The notes: generated from the letters alone by a model not told the origin. DNA of 8,233 bases from JAIBAI01 sp044238875 (GCA_044238875.1 JBIICM010000111.1:1-8233); one strand, 5' to 3'. Numbered from the stretch's first letter, positions 1 to 7,766 are shown. A program made the numbers and translations.

Positions 1-2948
1 AGCAGCGAATCTTTTCCGGGACAACCCAGACTTTTGTCTTTGGGCACGCGCAGCAAACGAAACCATGTGGAAGCATCAATCGTGGCCAGCGGCATGCAGG
101 TGTCGGCGCTGTAAAGCGGTTCGGCAGGGGTCCATTGATAGGTGTATTTTTCATGATCGCCTACTACTCCGATGTTTACCTGCTGTCCGCGACAAATACT
201 CAGGTCAGGCCCTGCATAAAGGCTGTCATATTGAACATCAATGTATTGATCAAGTGTATCGGTGCAACTGCCAAGCCTGAGCAGCAGCCTGTATGCAGTG
301 CTGTTTTCGGGTGTCGCTACCGGCGACTGAACAGCAGGGTCGTCAAGTCCTGCTGATGGTGACCAGCTGATCAGATAATAAGGGTCAACCGGAAACTGGG
401 GGCCAATTTTCCGGCCATCAAGGTAACAAAGGCTGAGTGTGTCAGCTACATCATAGGTTGAGCTAACCACACGTATCTGTTTGCGGAAGGTGTCCTGCCG
501 GTTGCAGCTGCTGGGGCTCGAGGCCACCAGTTCAACCAGGTAAACTCCGGGCTGCTGAAAGGTATGGTCAGGATTTTTTGCTGATGATATGGGCTGTCCG
601 TTCACCCGCCACTCAAAGGTTTCGGCGTTGGAGCTGCTGTTGGCAAACGAAACCTCAAAGGGTGCGCAACCTGCCGGTGGAGAGGTGAACGAGGCCACAG
701 TGGCCGGCAGCTGAAAATCAAATTTGAATACTGCGTTGTTGCAACCACTGCTGCTGCCGTTTACATTTGACCATACGCCCGGCGTGGTTGGAAAATCATC
801 CCGCCCGCCGCAACCTGCGCAAACTGATTGGTAAACAACACCCCTGCTGTCGAACCGGCTGGTGCCGCCGTCAACATGTTCTGAGCTTCCCGGCCCGCCG
901 AAAAAACTGGCGTACACCAGTGATTGAAGCGCTTCATTGAGCACAAGCAGGTAAAAATCACTGTTGTCGGTAGTGGTTTGAAATGCGTCAGGTGTCACGG
1001 TCATTCCGCTGGTGCCGCTGAACTGGCCGCCATCGGGCGAAGCATTCGAAGCGCCACCCCATCCGCAAACAAAAACCTGCCCGCAGATATCAACAGTGAA
1101 AGCCGACGGCGAGATATCAGGCTTGCTTTTACCGGTGCCGAAGGTGCTTGACCATTTTCGGGTTGTTAACTGATTGTTGAACTTACTGATAAACTGTTTA
1201 CCGTTGTTTTCTTTCCAGTTGAAAGCCTGTTGGAAAAAGTCGCCGTTTTTTTCGGTTTGCCCATACACATAAACCTCATTCTGCCGGTTTGTTGCAATGA
1301 GGTAATTCTGATCATAGGTTTCACTGCCGTAATAGGTTGAGGCAAAAAGGGTTTGTCCGTTGGGTCTGATGCCGCTGATAAATCCGTCGGCCTTTCCGCC
1401 GCCGGCTGCTGTCTGATAGGCACCCGGCTGAATCGGAAAGTTGGCTGAGCCGGTACCTCCGCAAACAAAGATGTTACCGGGTTTGTCGAGGGTGAGTGAG
1501 AAAATACCGTCAGCGCCGCTTCCGCCAAGATAAGTACCCCAAAAAAGCCGGCTGAGGTTCATGTCCATTTTGATTACAACGCCATCCTGCAAACCGCCGC
1601 CGTATTTTATCTGAAAGGCATTGGCACTGACCGGAAAGTCACCTGATCCTGTGCTGCATCCGATGTACACATTGTTCTGATCATCAGTGATAATTGAGCC
1701 GCGGCCATCATCAGCGTAGTTATATCTTAATGGCAGGGCAGTATTCAGTCCGTCGTTACCGCTTCCGCCAATAAGGCTCGCAGCAAGCAATTGGTTACCG
1801 GCCTCTGAAAGGCGGCAGATGAACATATCGGTTCCGTTTTCGAAGCGGAGGCCATTGTTAAGTATCGAAAGCGCTGAACCGCCCCTGAACGTCTGGCTGT
1901 AGGCTGTTGAAGTGGTGGGGAAATCGGCTGATCCGGTGGTGCCAAAAAGAAACAGTTCGTTGTTTGAACTAACCACAAGACTTTGGGGCAACTCATTGCC
2001 TGAGCCGCCAAGGTAGGTGGTGTAAAGTCTTTTGCCTGCCTTGTCGTACTTGATAATGCCGATATCAGCCGGATTACTTCCCTGGCCGCCTGCAAACTGC
2101 TGCTGATAGGCTCCGTCGGAGGTCGGATAGCCGATGCCGAAAACGGTACCGGCTGAATAAGTGTTACCGGCATAATCGTAGGTGGCGGTAAAACCCCAGT
2201 TGTCGGCCGTTGAGCCTGAGTAGGTGCCAAAAATGAGCTGAGGATCTATAATAAGGGTGTTTCGCTTGTCATATTTTCCGGTAGAAAGCACAATGTAATT
2301 ACGCTCAAGACGAAAGCTGCAGGCAACAGGTTTTTTAATCCCGTCAATCAATTGCCAGGCAACGGGAGGTTCTTCTGTAATTTCTCCCAAACTGGTGTGT
2401 ATTATCAGATGCCCTTTGCGGAGTTCAAGCTTTTCGGCTCCGGAATAATGGAGCTTTATCTGGTCAGGATTGCCGCCCGGCTTAACAATAAAATCGTATT
2501 TGAGGCCGCGTGCATTTGAATAGATCTGCCAGTCAATATTCGGATAAACGTTCTGTTGGAGGGTTGATCCGTAGGCTTTAACATTGCCCGCCCATTTGCG
2601 CCGGTCTTTGCTGCAGAAGTAATTGCTGTATCCATCAAGTTGCTCAAGCGGCGTAATGGCAGCAGTTTGCGAAGCCCCAATAAGTCGCATGCGCAGCACA
2701 TGGCCTTTGATATTTTCAGGATGATGATGGTGACCATCACCTGATTGTTCAACAAGATGCCAGGTCATGCCTCCGGCTTCCAGAAAAAGCGCCCCTCCGC
2801 GAATATCCGCCCTGTAGCGCACCTTTTCGGGCCACTGACCTTTGTTTTCTTCAAAGCGCGCAAAGGGTTGAGCCCCTACCCTGCCGAAGGAGAAAATAAA
2901 GAAAATTAGAACCGTTGTAAAAAACGGCGATTGAAGTTTTCCGGGCAT
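1..2948 (-). CDS. Large secreted SBBP-repeat / PKD-domain surface protein (partial, C-terminus beyond window)
   Basis: Reading from ATG at 2948 leftwards gives 982 uninterrupted codons plus two bases, with no stop before the edge, so the C-terminus is missing. Residues 1-26 form a signal peptide (hydrophobic VLIFFIFSF, likely cleavage GA/Q). ENKGQWP at 34-40 and IDPQL at 234-238 fit the DUF7948 domain that precedes SBBP repeats. Residues about 240-740 hold beta-propeller (SBBP) units: repeated YLGGSG-type motifs and five DFP-type motifs starting near 271, 339, 434, 500 and 715. A CGQVFVCGWGG motif, typical of these Bacteroidota proteins, follows. A PKD domain spans about 751-825, then two Ig-like repeats with W-x-P and paired cysteines (about 836-900 and 905-975). 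Four histidines lie at 73-76. Family knowledge: such proteins usually end in a T9SS or gliding-motility C-terminal domain and act at the cell surface or as adhesins. That end is inferred here, and the exact function is unknown. Confidence 0.93.
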   Translation of the reverse strand, partial: MPGKLQSPFFTTVLIFFIFSFGRVGAQPFARFEENKGQWPEKVRYRADIRGGALFLEAGGMTWHLVEQSGDGHHHHPENIKGHVLRMRLIGASQTAAITPLEQLDGYSNYFCSKDRRKWAGNVKAYGSTLQQNVYPNIDWQIYSNARGLKYDFIVKPGGNPDQIKLHYSGAEKLELRKGHLIIHTSLGEITEEPPVAWQLIDGIKKPVACSFRLERNYIVLSTGKYDKRNTLIIDPQLIFGTYSGSTADNWGFTATYDYAGNTYSAGTVFGIGYPTSDGAYQQQFAGGQGSNPADIGIIKYDKAGKRLYTTYLGGSGNELPQSLVVSSNNELFLFGTTGSADFPTTSTAYSQTFRGGSALSILNNGLRFENGTDMFICRLSEAGNQLLAASLIGGSGNDGLNTALPLRYNYADDGRGSIITDDQNNVYIGCSTGSGDFPVSANAFQIKYGGGLQDGVVIKMDMNLSRLFWGTYLGGSGADGIFSLTLDKPGNIFVCGGTGSANFPIQPGAYQTAAGGGKADGFISGIRPNGQTLFASTYYGSETYDQNYLIATNRQNEVYVYGQTEKNGDFFQQAFNWKENNGKQFISKFNNQLTTRKWSSTFGTGKSKPDISPSAFTVDICGQVFVCGWGGASNASPDGGQFSGTSGMTVTPDAFQTTTDNSDFYLLVLNEALQSLVYASFFGGPGSSEHVDGGTSRFDSRGVVYQSVCAGCGGRDDFPTTPGVWSNVNGSSSGCNNAVFKFDFQLPATVASFTSPPAGCAPFEVSFANSSSNAETFEWRVNGQPISSAKNPDHTFQQPGVYLVELVASSPSSCNRQDTFRKQIRVVSSTYDVADTLSLCYLDGRKIGPQFPVDPYYLISWSPSAGLDDPAVQSPVATPENSTAYRLLLRLGSCTDTLDQYIDVQYDSLYAGPDLSICRGQQVNIGVVGDHEKYTYQWTPAEPLYSADTCMPLATIDASTWFRLLRVPKDKSLGCPGKDSL

Positions 2949-2958
2949 GGAACCAGAC

Positions 2959-2966
2959 CAAATTTA
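2959..2966 (-). promoter_or_regulatory. Possible Bacteroidota -7 box (TAAATTTG)
   Basis: On the minus strand TAAATTTG matches the Bacteroidota -7 consensus TAnnTTTG exactly. It sits 10 bases before the ATG of the large surface protein, in the 49-base gap after the upstream gene. No good -33 TTG is visible 19-21 bases further up. A start here would give an almost leaderless mRNA, so it may be chance, with the two genes simply co-transcribed. Confidence 0.25.
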
Positions 2967-2997
2967 CCAGCCGGAAACTATATACGGAATAACCTGC

Positions 2998-4116
2998 CTA
3001 AGGGTTATCAACAAGGAACGGCCGGGTGGTTAAGGTACCGGAGTTGCTGCTGATACGAAGGAAATACAGCCCTGAATGAAGTTGCAATGTTGAAAGCGGA
3101 ATAATTTCAAGCGCCTTACCCTGCGCCATTGTGCTTCCTGTATGCTGATGCAACAGGCGGCCATCAGGGCTCAGCACCTCATACACCAGTTGCTCATGGC
3201 AACGGCATTCGGTTTCTGCGATCAGAAATTCACTGGCCGGATTGGGATAAACAATGCTCTTTACTGATGGCAGTAATTGTTCGGGTAACCCTGTATCAAT
3301 TGGCTTAAAATCACGGTAAACAACACGGTTGGCTACTTCAAGGCCAAACAGGTTAGTCATGGTAATTTCAAGCAGGGGCCATCCATTGTTTTTAGCAACC
3401 CACTTGTATTTTACTTCATCCGGTAGCGGAATCCTGATGCCTTGTCCGAGTGTGTCGAGGGCAATGCTATCGCTGGCCTGCAATACTGAGCGGATGCGCA
3501 GTGCATCAAATGTTCCGAATTTGGTTTTAAGCGTGCCCCAGCCGTCAACATGGTTAATTCTGCGGGCATTCCGGCCATAATAACCAATGCCGGGCAAATC
3601 AACCTTATAGTTGTAGTCGGAGGTGTCGCGGTGGCCAAAATTGAGCGGGAATACATAAATGGTTTCAGGCGAGCTGTAGGGTACCGGAATGGGTATGCTG
3701 TTGACGCTTGCCCCAAACCCTTTTTGCACCAGTGAATTATTGGTGCTGCGGTAAAAATTGAAGGCCTCTCCGAATTTAATACCGGCCTGGGGCGGAAGAG
3801 TGGGGGCGTTATTTTCTGTTTTCGCCAGGTTGGAAAAATTAGTACCCGGCAGTCCAAAGGTAAGCAGAAAAAAAAGGTTTGTTCCGCTCACAGTACTGAA
3901 CCTGTCGGCATATTGCGAACCGGTGGTAAGTTGCATGAAATTCCAGTTTTTACCGGCGCCCGAAGCACCCGGCTGAACAAGGGCTGAAACACCTGCAACG
4001 CTGTAATAAAGGGTATCGCCGGCACGTGGCAGGTCTTCGGCCAGAAGTGTAATCTGTCCGGCACAGGGCAAAATGAACAATATGGAGCTAAAGAAAATGA
4101 GGCAGCTAATTCGCAT
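2998..4116 (-). CDS. Secreted protein with T9SS type A C-terminal sorting domain
   Basis: The product is 372 residues. Residues 1-20 are a clear signal peptide (Arg2, hydrophobic core LIFFSSILFIL, cleavage near CAG/Q). Residues about 22-280 form an unrecognised beta-rich region, beginning with a D-L-P-x-A-G-D-T motif and a G-x-G-K-N-W segment common in exported Bacteroidota proteins. From VYPNPASEF at 289 to the end is an 84-residue type IX sorting domain: the YPNPA box, then G-L-Y-F-L-R-I and a final R-P-F-L-V. The protein should cross the inner membrane by Sec and the outer membrane by T9SS, with the tail removed and the body anchored or released. I chose ATG 4116 because it gives a standard signal peptide and follows an A-rich run, as favoured in this phylum. 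ATG 4140 would add eight residues. The large surface-protein gene follows 49 bases on. The catalytic or binding role is not recognisable. Confidence 0.88.
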   Translation of the reverse strand: MRISCLIFFSSILFILPCAGQITLLAEDLPRAGDTLYYSVAGVSALVQPGASGAGKNWNFMQLTTGSQYADRFSTVSGTNLFFLLTFGLPGTNFSNLAKTENNAPTLPPQAGIKFGEAFNFYRSTNNSLVQKGFGASVNSIPIPVPYSSPETIYVFPLNFGHRDTSDYNYKVDLPGIGYYGRNARRINHVDGWGTLKTKFGTFDALRIRSVLQASDSIALDTLGQGIRIPLPDEVKYKWVAKNNGWPLLEITMTNLFGLEVANRVVYRDFKPIDTGLPEQLLPSVKSIVYPNPASEFLIAETECRCHEQLVYEVLSPDGRLLHQHTGSTMAQGKALEIIPLSTLQLHSGLYFLRISSNSGTLTTRPFLVDNP

Positions 4117-4207
4117 TTTTTTTGATGTATGGAAGGGCAAGATATAGATTTTTATTCAGGGTAAAGCTTTTTGAGAAATCTGATGCATTCACCTTAAATT
4201 CGCAGCC
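4117..4207. promoter_or_regulatory. Divergent intergenic region with candidate plus-strand promoter
   Basis: This 91-base stretch separates the minus-strand secreted-protein gene from the plus-strand run. On the plus strand TTTTTG (4168-4173) lies 21 bases before TAAATTCG (4195-4202), a one-mismatch version of the Bacteroidota TTG / TAnnTTTG promoter with correct spacing. Its predicted start falls at or next to the ATG at 4208, implying a leaderless or near-leaderless message. For the minus strand I see only a weak TATATCTTG near 4145-4137. No operator palindrome stands out. Confidence 0.35.
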
Positions 4208-4825
4208 ATGACTCCGTTTTTATCTTATCTGGCCGATAAAGCTTTGCCGGGCTGGGCATTGCTGCGCAATGCACGCATTTCATTTCATCCGCAGGAAGGG
4301 CACCGGGTAAGCAGTTTCGATGCAGTTTACTGGTCGGAATCAATTGCAGAACTCCGCTCAAAAATAACACAACCGACACTGTTGCAAACACGCGAAGCGC
4401 TTGAAATGGCCGGCTTCAGATTCGCTGAGGAAGACCTCGCTGCCGGAAATTTTTCATTCGACGACCTGCCCTCTTCTCTGATGAGTGAATCGAGCGATAT
4501 GGAAGTATTTGGCGAGTCATGGGTGATATTCTGGGTGGTAGCTCCCGACCTTGATATGATTGTAGATTACCTGACCGACAAACTCGAAAGAGAGGCCGGT
4601 GAGCGCATAGAGGCACCGCAACTCCGCGATATATGGGACGACTACGTGAACCGGATTTTCTTCAGGCACGATGGTGATGGTGACCTTCTGCAACTCACAC
4701 TGCTTTACGATCAGGTTCAGGAAGCACTCATTGAGCGCATCAACGCCTCTGATAAAGCGCCGGCTGAGTCAGCCTGGGATATCCTCGATGAACAGGGATT
4801 TCTCGATGGAGATAATGACTGGTAA
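4208..4825 (+). CDS. Conserved-looking hypothetical protein, acidic, 205 residues
   Basis: I do not recognise this family. The protein is 205 residues, rich in Asp and Glu, with no signal peptide and no membrane segment, so it is probably cytoplasmic. Visible features are an N-terminal L-P-G-W-A-L-L-R-N segment (13-21), an aromatic stretch ESWVIFWVV (103-111), a likely helix with LTDKLEREAG, and an acidic C-terminus ending in GFLDGDNDW. The reading frame, base composition and operon position argue that it is a real gene. Its last 20 bases overlap the start of the TIGR02757 gene, which suggests translational coupling and a shared or related job. There is no Shine-Dalgarno site, which is normal for this phylum. 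No function can be given from sequence alone. Confidence 0.82.
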   Translation: MTPFLSYLADKALPGWALLRNARISFHPQEGHRVSSFDAVYWSESIAELRSKITQPTLLQTREALEMAGFRFAEEDLAAGNFSFDDLPSSLMSESSDMEVFGESWVIFWVVAPDLDMIVDYLTDKLEREAGERIEAPQLRDIWDDYVNRIFFRHDGDGDLLQLTLLYDQVQEALIERINASDKAPAESAWDILDEQGFLDGDNDW

Positions 4826-5612
4826 GCAAACCGACAGGCAGGCGCTGTTTGAACTGCTTGAAGAGCGTTCGGCGTTCTACAATACCCGCTCTTTCATTAC
4901 CAATGACCCCATCTCTGTACCGCACCGGTTCAGCAAACCGTCAGACATTGAAATTGCCGGTTTCATTACCGCCAGCATTGCCTGGGGGCAGCGTACCACC
5001 CTGATCCGTAACGCCCTTTTTCTGATGGAGCGGATGGATGAAAGCCCTTCAGCCTTCATCCGGTCGTTCACGCTGCGCGACCTGAAGCCTTTCCGGAGTT
5101 TTGTTCACCGCACATTTAACGGTGAGGATTGTGTTTTTTTCATGCAGGCATTGCAGCGCATACTTTTTAAATACCAATCGCTGGAACACGCTTTCCTGCC
5201 TGAAAATGCACCGTCAGTCTGGGAGATTAAAGATGCCATTATGCTTTTCAGGCAACGTTTTTTGGGTGAACAGCCTCCTGCGCGTGTAAGCCGCCATGTG
5301 TCTGATCCATCGCGCAATGCAGCGGCCAAGCGGCTCAATATGTTTCTTCGCTGGATGGTGCGCAGCGATCAGCGAAAAGTTGATTTCGGCATCTGGAAAA
5401 GGTTCAGCATGGCACAGCTGATGATTCCGCTTGATGTACACTCAGGAACGGTAGCCCGCAGACTGGGCTTACTTTCGCGCAAGCCCGACGACTGGAAGTC
5501 TGTTGAAGAACTTACCGGCCAGCTGCGCCTTTATGATCCCTCAGATCCGGTTAAGTATGACTTTGCTTTATTTGGCATGGGGGTAAACGCTTATCAACCT
5601 TTAATTTCGTAA
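4806..5612 (+). CDS. TIGR02757 / DUF2400 family protein
   Basis: The product is 268 residues, close to the family's usual 250 or so. Blocks I recognise from this family are DIEIAGFITASIAWGQR (47-63), FVHRTFNGED (99-108), RNAAAKRLNMFLRWMVR (170-186), PLDVHSGTVARRLGLL (208-223) and DPVKYDFALFGMGV (247-260). The family is found sporadically in bacteria and archaea and its function is not established. The P-L-D-x-H-x-G-x-V-A-R-R-L-G block looks like the aspartate-containing motif of HhH-GPD DNA glycosylases such as endonuclease III (V-D-T-H-V-x-R-V), so a DNA-linked role is an inference. There is no iron-sulphur cysteine cluster. The frame is open from 4671, but family similarity begins after ATG 4806. 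ATG 4815 is an equally possible start three codons later. The start overlaps the upstream gene, and the flavoprotein follows after 7 bases. Confidence 0.88.
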   Translation: MEIMTGKQTDRQALFELLEERSAFYNTRSFITNDPISVPHRFSKPSDIEIAGFITASIAWGQRTTLIRNALFLMERMDESPSAFIRSFTLRDLKPFRSFVHRTFNGEDCVFFMQALQRILFKYQSLEHAFLPENAPSVWEIKDAIMLFRQRFLGEQPPARVSRHVSDPSRNAAAKRLNMFLRWMVRSDQRKVDFGIWKRFSMAQLMIPLDVHSGTVARRLGLLSRKPDDWKSVEELTGQLRLYDPSDPVKYDFALFGMGVNAYQPLIS

Positions 5613-5619
5613 GCAAATC

Positions 5620-7068
5620 ATGGATAAAAAATTTAAAACGCCTGACCTTGATGACCTGGCTTTTTTTTCAGCACTGCTTGGCAGCGAATATGTTGAGGAT
5701 TCAGCTGAGGCCAGACAGGCCTACGGGCATGATGAAACCGAAAACCTTGTTTACCTGCCTGATCTGGTGCTGAAACCGGGCGACACAGCTCAGATCAGTG
5801 ATATTTTGAAGTATTGCAGCAGCGCCCATATCTGTGTTACCGTAAGGGGCGGTGGCACCGGACTGAGCGGTGCGGCCCTGCCTGTTTTTGGCGGCATCAT
5901 ACTGTCAATGGAGCGTTTCAACCGCATACTGGACCTTGATGAGCAAAATTTACAGGCAAGGGTGCAGCCCGGCGTGATTACGCAGGTTTTTCAGGAACAT
6001 GTGATGGCTAAAGGCCTTTATTATCCGCCTGACCCATCGAGCCGCGGCAGTTGTTTTATCGGAGGTAACCTGTCGCACAATTCGGGAGGACCAAGGGCGG
6101 TGAAATATGGCGTTACACGCGATTATGTACTTGATCTTGAGGTGGTGCTCAGCAGCGGTGAAATTATTCGTACCGGAGCCCGTGTGTTGAAAAATTCAAC
6201 AGGGTATAACCTTACCCAGCTGATGGTAGGCTCAGAAGGCACCCTGGGAGTGATTACCGAGGTTGTTTTCAGGTTAATTCCCTACCCGGCTATTCAAAAG
6301 GTGATGCTCGTGCCTTTTTATTCAGCCCGGGATGCATGTGCGGCTGTTTCGGCCATTTTCAGGGCGGGCGTAACGCCTTCTGCGCTAGAATTCATGGAGA
6401 GAGAGGCCATTGATTTCACCTTACAACATAAGCCTGAGATACAGATTAAGCCTGAACCTGATGATCAGGCCCATTTACTTATTGAGCTTGATGGGGCCGA
6501 CGATGAAGGCATCATGCGCGATATAGCGCGGATTGTACCTGTGCTGGAGGAGCACCGCTGCCGTGATATACTTTTTGCAGAAACTGAACATCAGAAAGCT
6601 GACCTGTGGAAATTGCGCAGAAGCGTTGCCGAAGCCGTTAAGTCAAACTCAGTTTACAAGGAGGAAGACACAGTGGTGCCGCGCGCCTCACTGCCCGAAC
6701 TGCTGGCCGGGGTGAAGGAGATCGGAAAGCGGTATGGTTTCAGATCGGTGTGTTACGGACATGCCGGCGATGGTAACCTGCACGTAAATATTCTGAAAGA
6801 CCAACTCAGCAACCAGCAGTGGACCGAGGAGATTCCCAAAGGAATCAGGGAGATTTTTTCACTGGTAGCGGCTTTAGGGGGCACCCTGAGCGGCGAACAT
6901 GGCATCGGATTAGTACAGCAGCCCTATCTTGATATCGTTTTCAATGAAACGCAGCTGAACCTGATGCGGGCGATAAAACAGGCTTTTGACCCAGCAGGTA
7001 TTTTGAATCCGGGCAAAACAGGCAGTTACAAATCGCTTGAAGATTTTAGCTATCCTTATAAAGCTTGA
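5620..7068 (+). CDS. FAD-linked 2-hydroxyacid dehydrogenase (GlcD / D-lactate dehydrogenase type)
   Basis: The product is 482 residues, near full length for GlcD-like flavoproteins. The N-terminal FAD domain (PCMH type) shows RGGGTGLSGAA at 76-86, PPDPSSRGSCFIGGNLSHNS at 136-155 and GSEGTLGVITE at 204-214. The C-terminal FAD-oxidase domain has YGHAGDGNLHVN at 379-390, SGEHGIG at 424-430 and DPAGILNPGK at 457-466. By comparison with D-2-hydroxyglutarate and D-lactate dehydrogenases, His381, His388 and Glu426 would bind the metal and His427 would be catalytic. The enzyme should oxidise a D-2-hydroxyacid (lactate, glycolate or 2-hydroxyglutarate) to the keto acid and pass electrons to a quinone or electron-transfer protein. 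There is no fused C-terminal iron-sulphur domain and no signal peptide, so it is cytoplasmic or peripheral. The substrate cannot be told from sequence. It starts 7 bases after the TIGR02757 stop and is probably last in the operon. Confidence 0.94.
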   Translation: MDKKFKTPDLDDLAFFSALLGSEYVEDSAEARQAYGHDETENLVYLPDLVLKPGDTAQISDILKYCSSAHICVTVRGGGTGLSGAALPVFGGIILSMERFNRILDLDEQNLQARVQPGVITQVFQEHVMAKGLYYPPDPSSRGSCFIGGNLSHNSGGPRAVKYGVTRDYVLDLEVVLSSGEIIRTGARVLKNSTGYNLTQLMVGSEGTLGVITEVVFRLIPYPAIQKVMLVPFYSARDACAAVSAIFRAGVTPSALEFMEREAIDFTLQHKPEIQIKPEPDDQAHLLIELDGADDEGIMRDIARIVPVLEEHRCRDILFAETEHQKADLWKLRRSVAEAVKSNSVYKEEDTVVPRASLPELLAGVKEIGKRYGFRSVCYGHAGDGNLHVNILKDQLSNQQWTEEIPKGIREIFSLVAALGGTLSGEHGIGLVQQPYLDIVFNETQLNLMRAIKQAFDPAGILNPGKTGSYKSLEDFSYPYKA

Positions 7069-7120
7069 TAATAAATGAAACAGAAATTTTCATAGATACT
7101 TCAATAAAATAATCACAACA
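7069..7120. other. Convergent gap between flavoprotein and antitoxin genes
   Basis: This is 52 AT-rich bases between two genes that face each other. A 6-bp inverted repeat, ATGAAA (7075-7080) with TTTCAT (7088-7093), is visible. It is weak and has no T-run after it on either strand, so I do not call a terminator. The change to AT-rich sequence starts here. Confidence 0.4.
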
Positions 7121-7426
7121 CTAGAGGTCAACCGTTACTCTGAGGTGACCACCAAGTCCTTCACGAATAATTCTCATAAGAGTTGAAAGTCTGATATCGC
7201 TTGCATTATTTTCAATACGTGAAATATACGTCTTGGTAGTACCGCATTTTTCAGCAAGTTGTGCTTGAGTTAGGCCTTGTTCTTTTCGAAGTTCTTGAAG
7301 CATAACTCCGAGTTTGAATGCTTCAAATTCTTCTTCGTATTTTTCGCGTTTATCTGTTCCTTTCTTGCCGTATTGTTTGTCAAGATGGTCAGCGAACGAA
7401 GTCAGATTTTTATTTGCCTTTTTCAT
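7121..7426 (-). CDS. higA: HigA-like XRE-family antitoxin (orphaned)
   Basis: The product is 101 residues and complete. The N-terminal 40 residues are charged and helical (KKGTDKREKYEEEFEAF). Residues about 41-95 form a Cro/C1-type helix-turn-helix: LTQAQLAEKCGTTKTYISRI is helices 2 and 3, with TTKTYISRIENN as the recognition region. In HigBA systems this protein binds and neutralises the HigB RNase and represses its own operon. The order is toxin first, as is usual for higBA, and the toxin frame ends at 7410, overlapping this start by 17 bases. The partner is disrupted, so this antitoxin is now solitary. It may still autoregulate or neutralise related toxins elsewhere. A hand count of 240 bases gives about 38% G+C, clearly below the upstream genes, which suggests acquisition by transfer. 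Assignment to HigA rather than another XRE antitoxin rests on the adjacent HigB remnant. Confidence 0.88.
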   Translation of the reverse strand: MKKANKNLTSFADHLDKQYGKKGTDKREKYEEEFEAFKLGVMLQELRKEQGLTQAQLAEKCGTTKTYISRIENNASDIRLSTLMRIIREGLGGHLRVTVDL

Positions 7427-7747
7427 CGAAGTATTGTTTTTTGAGTTTTTCTGCTAATTCTATTTCATTTTTCGGAGTCTTTTGTGTCTTTTTCTGAAAG
7501 CCATTAACCAGGATTATAAGTTAGCCTCTATCAAAAAAGCAGAAAACGCTGAAAATGTCCGATCCAACCTCGACTCTGATTTCGTAGAGTCCTGTTGATC
7601 CGGTAATGTGTTTGAAATATTTCTCTGGGACACGTTCAATAGTAGCAGTGAGTTGCAAAGTCCAGTTGACCTTTATCTTGACCTCGGGTCTAAAAGTTTA
7701 TCAAAGAAGTCGAGATAGAAGTTTTTGTAATAAAAGATGTCTCGGAT
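7410..7747 (-). pseudogene. higB: Decayed HigB/RelE-type toxin (phage Gp49-like)
   Basis: On the minus strand this region translates to almost a whole HigB-family toxin of about 112 codons, in two frames. From 7747: IRDIFYYKNFYLDFFDKL, then a frame change in the T-run at 7692-7695 (two extra bases, or one lost). It continues RPEVKIKVNWTLQL, then ATIERVPEKYFKHITG, LYEIRVEVGSDIF and SVFCFFDRG. A TAA stop at 7523-7521 sits where the family has a sense codon, one base from AAA (Lys). After it come LIILVNGFQKKTQKTPKNEI and a lysine-rich tail ending at 7410. No ATG is in frame: the expected start reads ATC at 7747. Three lesions make a working toxin very unlikely. When intact, HigB is a ribosome-dependent mRNA endonuclease. 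The NGFQKKTQKTP block is highly characteristic of the family. It precedes and overlaps the antitoxin gene as in living higBA operons. Confidence 0.85.
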
Positions 7748-7766
7748 GAAATTGTCAGCCAAGGGA

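Noticed and set aside
1745..2230. A 161-codon minus-strand ORF, with similar ORFs at 1166-1528 and 2456-2755
   Set aside because: They are out-of-frame shadows of the long minus-strand surface-protein frame, with no family features. The long frame gives clear SBBP and PKD motifs over the same bases.
3411..3857. A 148-codon minus-strand ORF inside the T9SS-sorted gene
   Set aside because: It overlaps fully with a better-supported frame that has a signal peptide and sorting domain, and its translation is low-complexity and unrecognisable.
4671..4805. N-terminal extension of the TIGR02757 frame
   Set aside because: It lies almost wholly inside the upstream gene and has no family similarity. 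Family-like sequence starts only after ATG 4806 or 4815.
7075..7093. Possible terminator between the convergent genes
   Set aside because: The stem is only 6 bp, AT-rich, and not followed by a T-run on either strand.
7692..7695. Programmed frameshift making a functional HigB
   Set aside because: HigB families are not known to need frameshifting, and the in-frame TAA and missing ATG would still disable the product.
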